The notes under the pieces were generated by a model, which was given only the letters and a program-made list of their open reading frames with translations, did not search any database and had not been told where the DNA came from. A DNA stretch of 6,902 nt, taken from contig JAJUHR010000098.1 in NCBI GenBank assembly GCA_029267795.1, positions 1-6,902 of the forward strand. The letters are read 5' to 3'. Shown here in pieces: positions 1-5,227 of this stretch. The stretch comes from Planctomycetota bacterium (GTDB taxonomy: Bacteria > Planctomycetota > Phycisphaerae > Phycisphaerales > Phycisphaeraceae). The translations under genes were made by a program, and so were the position numbers. Position 1 is the stretch's first letter. Each line of letters starts with the position of its first letter.

Positions 1-1345
1 CCCAGCTGAACACGTAATCCTTGATCCGGTCGCTGGCCAAGTCCGCGTACTTGAGCGCCCCGATGCCCACCGCGTGCGCGATCACCCGCCGCTGGTCCCG
101 CGGCAGCTGGGGGTTCTTCTGATTGATGATCGCCTCGGCGCGCTGCTCCGCCTCGTCAAGCAGCTCCAGCAGTTTCACCACCTCCCCGCTGCGGGTCTTA
201 AAGGGCTTGTGGTCTTCGCCCAGCACCGTGCCGAACGGGACGTGCTCCAGCTGCACCCGATCCGGCGCCCAGCCAGCCGCCCGCAGGGTCGCGAATACCA
301 TGGCGAAATGCTGGCTCTGCCGGGCGTCGGTGACGTAGATCAGCCGGTCCGCCTGGAGTTGTTCGATGCGCCACCGCGCCGCCGCTAGGTCCGTCGTCGC
401 GTAAAGGTACCCGCCGTCGGTCTTGCGAACGATCATCGGTTGCGGCTGGCCCTGGCGGTCCGTGAACCCCGCGGGGTAGACCACCTGAGCCCCTTCGCTT
501 TCCCGCAACAGCCCCAGCTGATCAAGCCCGGACACCACCTCGCCCAACATGTTGTTGTACGAGCTTTCGCCGCGGTAGTCGCCCTCGGTCAAGGAGACGT
601 CGAGCCGCTCATACACTTGCTGAAAGTGCCGCTTGCTGATCGCGACCAACTCCCGCCACTGCCGCAGGGTGTCGGGGTCGCCGCTCTGCAGGAGAACGAC
701 GCGCTGCCGCGCCCGCTCCGCGAACCGCTCGTCCGCGTCGAAGCGGCGCTTGGCCTCCTGGTAGAGCTCGTTCAGGTCGCCCTGCAGTGTCCCGCCCGCG
801 CTGCCACGCTCCTGCAGGTGCTGGATCAGCATCCCAAACTGCGTGCCCCAGTCTCCCAGGTGGTTCTGTCGGATGACGCGGTGGCCTTGGAACTCCAGCA
901 CGCGCGCGATCGCGTCGCCGATCACCGTCGACCGCAGGTGCCCGACGTGCATCTCCTTAGCGACGTTCGGCCCGCTGTAGTCAACCACGATCGTCCGCGG
1001 CGGGTCGGCCGGCGCCACGCCCAACCGATCGTCCCTCGCCAGGGCGCTCAACTGGTCGTTCAAGAACGCCTCGCGCAGCCGCAGGTTGATGAATCCCCCG
1101 CCGGCGACCTCCACCTTCTCGCAAAGGTCCGCCACCTGCAGCCGGTCCGCGATCTTCTCCGCCAAGTCCCGCGGCTTCTGCCCCAGCCGCTTGCCCAGGC
1201 TCATCGCGGCGTTGACCTGGTAATCCCCGAACTTCGTGTTGGTCGAGGGGCTGACCAGCGGCTCCAGGTCGGCATGCTCACCCCCCACCGCCGCCCCCAC
1301 CGCCGCACGCACTCGGCTGATCAAAATGTCCTGAACGCTCGGCAC
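1..1345 (-). CDS. argS: Arginyl-tRNA synthetase, C-terminus cut off by window edge
   Basis: Class I aminoacyl-tRNA synthetase that charges tRNA-Arg with arginine using ATP in the cytoplasm. I translated 448 codons before the left edge. The N-terminal Arg-tRNA-synthetase domain (about residues 1-90) contains STNTKFGDYQVNAAM. The catalytic Rossmann core follows, with SGPNVAKEMHVGHLRST at 124-140 (HVGH at 133-136 is the HIGH signature) and NHLGDWGTQFG at 161-171. FGTVLGEDHKPFKTRSG at 371-387 lies where the KMSKS-like loop sits in ArgS. The visible part ends at ALKYADLASDRIKDYVFSW, so the DALR anticodon-binding domain, about 130-140 residues, is missing only because of the window edge. The start chosen is GTG 1345, with AGGTGG just upstream; an in-frame GTG at 1366, directly after a TAG stop, would add seven residues. 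The gene lies about 355 nt downstream of the sigma gene with a repeat between, so it may not be cotranscribed. I saw no convincing own promoter. Confidence 0.96.
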   Translation of the reverse strand, partial: MPSVQDILISRVRAAVGAAVGGEHADLEPLVSPSTNTKFGDYQVNAAMSLGKRLGQKPRDLAEKIADRLQVADLCEKVEVAGGGFINLRLREAFLNDQLSALARDDRLGVAPADPPRTIVVDYSGPNVAKEMHVGHLRSTVIGDAIARVLEFQGHRVIRQNHLGDWGTQFGMLIQHLQERGSAGGTLQGDLNELYQEAKRRFDADERFAERARQRVVLLQSGDPDTLRQWRELVAISKRHFQQVYERLDVSLTEGDYRGESSYNNMLGEVVSGLDQLGLLRESEGAQVVYPAGFTDRQGQPQPMIVRKTDGGYLYATTDLAAARWRIEQLQADRLIYVTDARQSQHFAMVFATLRAAGWAPDRVQLEHVPFGTVLGEDHKPFKTRSGEVVKLLELLDEAEQRAEAIINQKNPQLPRDQRRVIAHAVGIGALKYADLASDRIKDYVFSW

Positions 1346-1395
1346 AAGCCACCTATCGATCGACACCTACACCGATCGCGCAACAAGAGCGATTC

Positions 1396-1592
1396 TAGGG
1401 CATTTTTCGTTTGGATGTAGAGTTCCTCAGATGAGGGTGGCTGGGGCAGAGCGTAGCGATGCCCCGGTTTTTTGTAGGTCCGGGGGTCCGGGCCTGCCCG
1501 GATATGCTGGTTCGGGTTCGCCGTGGTATCGCTTCGCTCCACCCCAGCCGCCCCGAGCCTCATCGCAATCGACCCAAACGAAAAATGCTCTA
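1396..1592. repeat. Imperfect inverted repeat, REP/MITE-like intergenic element
   Basis: The two ends carry a perfect 15-bp inverted repeat: GCATTTTTCGTTTGG at 1400-1414 and its complement at 1574-1588. With one mismatch the match extends to 19 bp (1396-1414 and 1574-1592). Inside it a second pair matches at 21 of 25 positions, 1439-1463 (GGCTGGGGCAGAGCGTAGCG...) against the complement of 1525-1549. A GATGAGG block lies between the two pairs in each arm. The centre holds a small perfect hairpin, TCCGGG-CCTG-CCCGGA, at 1487-1502. No protein-like reading frame fits. The symmetry suggests a non-autonomous mobile element or a REP-type repeat, and similar GGCTGGGG...GAGCGAAGCGA sequences are familiar to me from planctomycete intergenic regions. 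No target-site duplication is evident, so the exact element borders are uncertain. Confidence 0.75.
1441..1473 (+). terminator. Terminator-like hairpin on the plus strand, within the repeat
   Basis: CTGGGGCA at 1441-1448 pairs with TGCCCCGG at 1460-1467 (eight pairs, one of them T-G). The loop is 11 nt and six Ts follow at 1468-1473. That is the form of an intrinsic terminator for plus-strand transcription, which is antisense to all genes here. No plus-strand gene lies to its left, so if it works it would only stop antisense transcripts coming out of argS. It is also one arm of the larger repeat, so it may be incidental. Confidence 0.4.
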
Positions 1593-1700
1593 CGAAATCT
1601 CGAGGTCATAGCAGCCGGGATTCACACCGAAGGGGGGCGCGCTCTACCCCGACGCGGCCGCTGGGACGCGCAGCCCGGTCTGCTTCCCCCAGGCAACTCT
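1593..1700. other. Intergenic stretch after the sigma gene, no feature seen
   Basis: This is the part of the 1346-1700 gap lying between the sigma stop codon and the inverted repeat. It is GC-rich. Read on the minus strand it shows no strong hairpin followed by a T run, so I cannot point to an intrinsic terminator for the sigma operon. Short frames crossing it show no recognisable protein features. The other leftover piece, 1346-1395, is the argS leader; it has no clear promoter. Confidence 0.5.
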
Positions 1701-2513
1701 TCACTTCGACTCCGGCTGCAGCTCCTTGCTGCGGTGTTGCAGCTGCGCCTTGAGCCGCGCCAGGATCGAGCTGTGCATCTGGCTCACCCGGGATTCGGAC
1801 AGGTCCAGCGTGACGCCGATCTCCTTCATCGTCATCTGCTCGTAGTAGTACAGCACGACGATCAGCCGCTCGGCCCGCGACAGCCCCTTGGTGATCAGCT
1901 CCTTCAGGTCGCGCCGCTGCACCGCTGAGAACGGGTTGACCTGCTTGGGGTCCTCCAGCACGTCGATCTCGCGGACGTCCTTGTTCGAATCGGTCTCGAG
2001 CCACTTGCGGTTCAGGCTCACCACGCCCACCGGGCCGGCGTCCTTGCGGATCTTGGCGAACTCGTCCTGCGAGACCTTCAGCTTCCGGGCCAGCTCCTCG
2101 TCCGTGGGCTTGCGGCCCAGCTCCATCTCCAGGCTCTTGCGGGCCCCGTCCACCTGGCTCGAGCGCGAACGCACCAGCCGCGGCACCCAGTCCATCGAAC
2201 GCAGCTCGTCCAGGATCGCCCCGCGGATGCGGGGGGCGCAGTACGTCTCGAACTTGATCCCGCGGTTCAGGTCGAACGAATCGATCGTGTCCATCAGGCC
2301 GAAGATCCCCGCGCTCATCAGGTCCTCGACGTCCACTTCGTCCGGCAGCTTGGCGCGGATCCGCTCCGCGTTGCACTTGACCAGGGGCAGGTAATTTTCC
2401 ATCAACCGGTTGCGGAGCTCTTCCGTCCCGGTCTTCTTGTATTCGATCCACACCTCCTGGATCGACATCTTCTCAATCGCTCGGGATCGCTCGGTGGTGT
2501 TCGAGTTCGTCAT
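1701..2513 (-). CDS. fliA: Flagellar RNA polymerase sigma factor (FliA/WhiG, sigma-28 family)
   Basis: An alternative sigma factor that directs RNA polymerase to late flagellar promoters (filament, motor and chemotaxis genes in bacteria where this is known). It has 270 residues, slightly longer than typical FliA (about 240-260). Region 2 spans about 31-110 and includes DVEDLMSAGIFGLMDTIDSFD and the conserved KFETYCAPRIRGAILDELR, followed by DWVPR. Region 3 covers about 111-185, with ELGRKPTDEELA. Region 4 covers about 206-258, with a helix-turn-helix around MTMKEIGVTLDLSESRVSQMH (227-247). The start ATG 2513 is set by AAGGAG at 2525-2520 with a 6-nt spacer. A later in-frame Met16 lacks that support. 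It follows flhA, flhF, flhG and a small membrane gene, the usual setting for this sigma factor. No FlgM-type anti-sigma gene is in the window. FliA and WhiG cannot be told apart on sequence alone here. Confidence 0.95.
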   Translation of the reverse strand: MTNSNTTERSRAIEKMSIQEVWIEYKKTGTEELRNRLMENYLPLVKCNAERIRAKLPDEVDVEDLMSAGIFGLMDTIDSFDLNRGIKFETYCAPRIRGAILDELRSMDWVPRLVRSRSSQVDGARKSLEMELGRKPTDEELARKLKVSQDEFAKIRKDAGPVGVVSLNRKWLETDSNKDVREIDVLEDPKQVNPFSAVQRRDLKELITKGLSRAERLIVVLYYYEQMTMKEIGVTLDLSESRVSQMHSSILARLKAQLQHRSKELQPESK

Positions 2514-2607
2514 GGCCTACTCCTTGACCATCCCCCTTCTCGGGGTGTCCGCCCCAGCCGTGGGGCTCGTCGCCAGCCAGCGAGGAGCGCCGACGCTCGG
2601 TCGTGGC
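2514..2607 (-). other. Sigma-factor gene leader with a row of small hairpins
   Basis: The 94 nt between the small membrane gene and the sigma gene can form four successive short stems, read on the minus strand: GAGCG/CGCTC (2598-2585), TCGC/GCGA (2583-2570), GCCCCA/TGGGGC with a 4-nt loop (2566-2551) and CCCC/GGGG (2545-2533). The sigma SD, AAGGAG at 2525-2520, lies just after the last one. None is followed by a T run, so they are not terminators. They could affect mRNA stability or access to the ribosome site, but the region is so GC-rich that some short stems are expected by chance. Confidence 0.4.
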
Positions 2608-2922
2608 TCAAACCTTTCCCACCCCCGCGTCCGCAGCGGGCTTCGGCTTGCTGGTCGCATGCTCTTCCCCCGGTATCGCCCCGGCCGCCTCCGTCGTCAG
2701 GATCTCTGGAATCGGACGGGCTTTTTTGTACGCCTCGATCTGCTCGTCCACCGTCCGTTGAGCCAGGGCCCCCACCGCCCGTCCCACGCCCCAGCCGATC
2801 AACATCACGATCATAGCGCGCACGGTCACCGTTGCGGCAGGGTTGCCCGACGCAAAACCCACCACAATCGCGGCGGCAAAACACACCAAAGCGAAGATAG
2901 TCGCGATGACTCGTGCCGGAAT
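2608..2922 (-). CDS. Small two-helix membrane protein of unknown function in the flagellar operon
   Basis: I do not recognise a named family. From the preferred start the product has 104 residues. Two hydrophobic segments follow closely on one another: about 4-24 (RVIATIFALVCFAAAIVVGF) and about 30-52 (ATVTVRAMIVMLIGWGVGRAVG). A charged stretch, AQRTVDEQIEAYKKARPIPEIL, comes next, then a tail rich in Ala, Pro and Lys. This suggests a short hairpin in the inner membrane with a soluble C-terminus. The frame stays open upstream to TTG 2997, but that TTG is the -35 box of a good promoter, so it cannot start a transcript made there. The only well-placed start downstream is ATT 2922, nine nt after AAAGGAG; ATT is a rare initiator. 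Its place between flhG and the sigma gene suggests a link to flagellar assembly or its control, which is inference only. That the frame is coding is fairly secure; the start is not. Confidence 0.72.
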   Translation of the reverse strand: MPARVIATIFALVCFAAAIVVGFASGNPAATVTVRAMIVMLIGWGVGRAVGALAQRTVDEQIEAYKKARPIPEILTTEAAGAIPGEEHATSKPKPAADAGVGKV

Positions 2923-2931
2923 AGTCGAGCA

Positions 2932-2938
2932 CTCCTTT
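2932..2938 (-). promoter_or_regulatory. Strong Shine-Dalgarno that decides the start of the small membrane gene
   Basis: AAAGGAG, read 2938 to 2932, is followed nine nt later by ATT (2922-2920), in frame with the two-helix protein. No ATG, GTG or TTG lies in that frame at a usable distance. A GTG at 2932-2930 overlaps the SD itself and is in another frame. TTG and GTG codons further on lie inside the first membrane helix. Confidence 0.6.
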
Positions 2939-2969
2939 GCTCGCCAGAAAGCCGGTCCGTCACGTCTCC

Positions 2970-2997
2970 ATTGTACCTCTGCCCGCCAGCGTGCCAA
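2970..2997 (-). promoter_or_regulatory. Sigma70-type promoter for the small membrane gene and sigma factor
   Basis: Read on the minus strand, TTGGCA (2997-2992) is separated by 16 nt from TACAAT (2975-2970). Each box differs from the TTGACA/TATAAT consensus at one position, which is strong for such GC-rich DNA. Transcription would begin near 2963, about 25 nt before the AAAGGAG ribosome site. It lies 59 nt after the flhG stop, so it would let the last two genes be expressed independently of the upstream flagellar genes. No sigma-28-like box was seen here. Confidence 0.6.
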
Positions 2998-3056
2998 CGA
3001 TCCGGTCCAGTTTTCAACAAAAATTCCCCCAGCCTATCGGACCTCGCCAGCCCCGC

Positions 3057-3908
3057 TCAGCCGGTCAGCCACGTCGCCATCCTCCGGATCAGGCCGTCGC
3101 CAGGGGGATCCACCGCGTGCCGGTCCATCCGGTGCGCCAGTTGCGCGATGCACACGCTCGCCTCACACTGGGGGCTGTCGATCACAAAGGGCCGACGGCG
3201 ACGCACCGCCGCCGTCACCCGCGGGTCGGCCACCACGTGACCGGCGTACCGGGTGGACACGTTCAAAAACCGCCGGCAGACGCTGTCGATCCGCTCGTGC
3301 ACAGCCCGGCCCTCGGTCGCGTCCCGGACCATGTTGGTCAGCAGGCGGACGTCCGCATCGGGCCGCTGTCGCGTCACGATCTTGATCGCCGCGTACGCAT
3401 CCGTGATCGCCGTGGGCTCCGGCGTCGTGACCACCAGCAGCTCGTCCGCCTCCAGCGCAAACCCGATCACGTTCGGACCGATGCCCGCGACCGTGTCGAT
3501 CAGCACCAGGTCGGCCTCCTGGCCCAGCTGCCGCACCTGTTCCAGGATCCGCTGCCGCTCGAACTCGCCCAGCGTAGCCATCTGCGCGAGCCCCGACGCT
3601 CCCGGGATCAGCCGGAACCCCCCCGGCGCCTCGACCATCGCTTCGCTCAGCGACCACCGGCCGGACACCACGTGGGCCAGGTTCGCCCTGGGGGTCAGGT
3701 TGCAAAGCACGTCCGCGTTGGCGGTGCCCAGGTCGGCGTCCAGCAGCACCACCTTCCGCCCCATCGCCGACAAGCGGATCGCCAGGTTCACCGCGATGTT
3801 GCTCTTGCCCACGCCCCCCTTGCCGCTGATCACCGCGATCAGCCGGGGGCTGTCCACCTCGACCTTGCGGGCCAGGTTCCGTAGCGCTTCGGCCTGATCG
3901 ATCAGCAT
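3057..3908 (-). CDS. flhG: MinD-like ATPase FlhG, regulator of flagellar number/placement
   Basis: A ParA/MinD-family ATPase (also called FleN or YlxH) that cycles on the membrane and controls flagellar number, partly by stimulating the GTPase FlhF. It has 283 residues, normal for the family. The N-terminus starts MLIDQAEALR, a clear DQAxxLR motif (4-10), which in characterised FlhG activates FlhF. The deviant Walker A GKGGVGKS is at 29-36, the switch I region DADLGTANAD at 57-66 and DTVAGIG at 138-144. VVTTPEPTAITDAYA follows and is typical of the family. The start ATG 3908 overlaps the flhF stop by 7 nt (ATGCTGA) and has GGAGG at 3917-3913 upstream. A GTG at 3923 would add only five residues and place the SD inside the gene. 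The C-terminus was not matched residue by residue to the MinD-type amphipathic membrane-targeting helix, but it ends with LIRRMATWLTG, which could serve as one. The overlap with flhF indicates translational coupling. Confidence 0.95.
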   Translation of the reverse strand: MLIDQAEALRNLARKVEVDSPRLIAVISGKGGVGKSNIAVNLAIRLSAMGRKVVLLDADLGTANADVLCNLTPRANLAHVVSGRWSLSEAMVEAPGGFRLIPGASGLAQMATLGEFERQRILEQVRQLGQEADLVLIDTVAGIGPNVIGFALEADELLVVTTPEPTAITDAYAAIKIVTRQRPDADVRLLTNMVRDATEGRAVHERIDSVCRRFLNVSTRYAGHVVADPRVTAAVRRRRPFVIDSPQCEASVCIAQLAHRMDRHAVDPPGDGLIRRMATWLTG

Positions 3909-5212
3909 GACTCCTCCAGGCACCCCCCCATCACGAGCGCCGCCAACCGCGACGGGCGGCTCGGCTCGATGTCGTGCGGCACCTCCTGCCCCGTGGTGAC
4001 GTAGCTCAGCCGCTTATTCACCTTCTTGGCCACGTTCAACAACACGCCGAAGCTCACCGCCTCGTCCAGTTTCGTGAAGATGATCCGGTCGGTCCGGATC
4101 GTCGAGAACCGCTCCACCGCCTCCAGCAGCGCCGGCTCCGAACACGTCGACGCCAACACCAGGTGCACCTCGTGCGGGTTCGCCGCCTGGCAGAACCGCC
4201 GCAACTGCTCCAGACGCGGCTCGTCGCGCGGGCTGCGGCCGGCCGAGTCGATCAGCACCACGTCGCACGATCCGCACCGGCTTAAGACCGCGGTCAATTC
4301 CTCGGGGTTCGCCGCCACGTGCAGCGGCACGCCAATGATGTTCGCGTAGGTGCGCAGCTGGTCCACCGCCGCGATCCGGTACGTATCCAGCGTGATCAAC
4401 CCAACCTTCTTCTTCTGCTTGAGCTTGAACGTCGCCGCGAGCTTCGCCAGCGTCGTGGTCTTGCCCACCCCGGTCGGGCCTACCAACAGGACCGTCAGCG
4501 GCCGGCCGTCGGTGGGCCTGCGCACAGCCCCGGCCTCCGCGTCGACCGGGATAAACCGCCCGATCGCCTCCAGCACCGCCCGACGAACCGTCAGCGTATT
4601 GCCCAGCTCCGTCTCGGGCAGCGCCCGACGGACCTCCTGGATCACCTCTTCAGCCAGCTCCTCCGTCACCTCCCGCTCCAGCAGGCACAGATATTGATCG
4701 AACAGGCTCGGGTGCAAATCCGACGGCCGCGCCGCCTTGCCCGACCACCCCGCCTTGGCCGCCGCGGGCTTGCGCTCCTGCTTCTGCATCAGCTGCGCGA
4801 CCATCTGCTTGACCGCCCGCATCTCCTGGGTCAGATCGGATAGCGGCATCGCCACGGGGGGCGCCGAGGGCGCCACGACCGCCGGGCTCGCCACCGGGCC
4901 CGAAAACGCCGCCGGCGCCGCCAGGGCCTGCTGTCGAGACAATTCCGCCTGCGCCGCCGCGTACGTCCGCCGGATCAAGTCCCCCGCCACGGGGTCCACC
5001 GGCTGCAGTTTCGGCTTCGCGGGCGGCTTCTGCCGGCCGGCCCGGCCGCCGTCGGACGCGGTGATCTCCACGACTTTGCGGGCACCGATCCCCCAGAACC
5101 CGCCCTGCTTGTAGGTCCGCGCGTGCAGGATCACCGCGCCGGGCCCCAGCTCGCGTTTGACCAGCGCCAAAGCCTCAGCCATCGTGCCCGCGGTAAAAGT
5201 CTTCAGTCTCAA
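3902..5212 (-). CDS. flhF: Flagellar GTPase FlhF, SRP-like
   Basis: An SRP/FtsY-type GTPase that marks the site of flagellar assembly at the membrane and works with FlhG. It has 436 residues. An N-terminal B domain (about 1-55, MRLKTFTAGTMAEALALVKRELGPGAVIL) is followed by an Ala/Pro-rich linker (about 56-160). An N domain of helices covers about 165-235. The NG GTPase core has GPTGVGKTTT (245-254, G1), DTYRIAA (276-282, G2), DSAGR (322-326, G3), TKLDE (380-384, G4) and TTGQEVPHDIEP (406-417, G5). All the nucleotide-binding motifs are intact. The start is TTG 5212, eight nt after GGAAAGG (5227-5221), and gives the conserved MRLKTF opening. It lies 15 nt after flhA and overlaps flhG by 7 nt, so the three are almost certainly one transcription unit. 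Confidence 0.97.
   Translation of the reverse strand: MRLKTFTAGTMAEALALVKRELGPGAVILHARTYKQGGFWGIGARKVVEITASDGGRAGRQKPPAKPKLQPVDPVAGDLIRRTYAAAQAELSRQQALAAPAAFSGPVASPAVVAPSAPPVAMPLSDLTQEMRAVKQMVAQLMQKQERKPAAAKAGWSGKAARPSDLHPSLFDQYLCLLEREVTEELAEEVIQEVRRALPETELGNTLTVRRAVLEAIGRFIPVDAEAGAVRRPTDGRPLTVLLVGPTGVGKTTTLAKLAATFKLKQKKKVGLITLDTYRIAAVDQLRTYANIIGVPLHVAANPEELTAVLSRCGSCDVVLIDSAGRSPRDEPRLEQLRRFCQAANPHEVHLVLASTCSEPALLEAVERFSTIRTDRIIFTKLDEAVSFGVLLNVAKKVNKRLSYVTTGQEVPHDIEPSRPSRLAALVMGGCLEESC
3911..3917 (-). promoter_or_regulatory. Shine-Dalgarno for flhG inside the end of flhF
   Basis: GGAGGAG, read 3917 to 3911, lies in the last codons of flhF and precedes ATG 3908, with four nt between GGAGG and the start. 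It decides for ATG 3908 over the upstream GTG 3923. Confidence 0.7.
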
Positions 5213-5220
5213 CGGAACGA

Positions 5221-5227
5221 CCTTTCC
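5221..5227 (-). promoter_or_regulatory. Shine-Dalgarno for the TTG start of flhF
   Basis: GGAAAGG, read 5227 to 5221, fills the start of the 15-nt gap after the flhA TAA stop and lies eight nt from TTG 5212. There is no ATG nearby, and TTG gives exactly the conserved FlhF N-terminus, so it is taken as the start. Confidence 0.65.

Noticed and set aside
440..1420. Long plus-strand frame of 326 codons
   Set aside because: It is antisense to argS, whose HVGH and other class I motifs are clear; its product is compositionally odd (His/Arg/Leu/Pro rich) with no motif.
1321..1609. Short minus-strand frames across the sigma-argS gap
   Set aside because: They read through the inverted repeat and have no SD or protein-like composition; argS itself is in another frame there.
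1606..2451. Minus-strand frame overlapping the sigma gene
   Set aside because: Low-complexity Gly/Arg/Ala product in a different frame from the unmistakable sigma factor.
2510..2932. GTG start at 2932 in the frame next to the small membrane gene
   Set aside because: The GTG overlaps the SD so it has no spacer, and the product lacks the clean membrane helices seen in the chosen frame.
2923..2997. N-terminal extension of the small membrane protein from TTG 2997
   Set aside because: TTG coincides with the -35 box of the promoter, has no SD, and the added 25 residues are not membrane-like or otherwise recognisable. It remains possible if the transcript comes from upstream.
3000..3056. Sigma-28 promoter after flhG
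   Set aside because: CCGATAGG resembles part of a -10 box but no TAAA-type -35 box lies at the right distance.
2937..3884. Long plus-strand frame of 315 codons
   Set aside because: Shadow of flhG on the opposite strand; no domain features and high-GC bias explains the open frame.
3909..3923. GTG 3923 as flhG start
   Set aside because: It adds five residues made of the SD region itself; ATG 3908 has the better spacing and the family-like MLIDQA opening.
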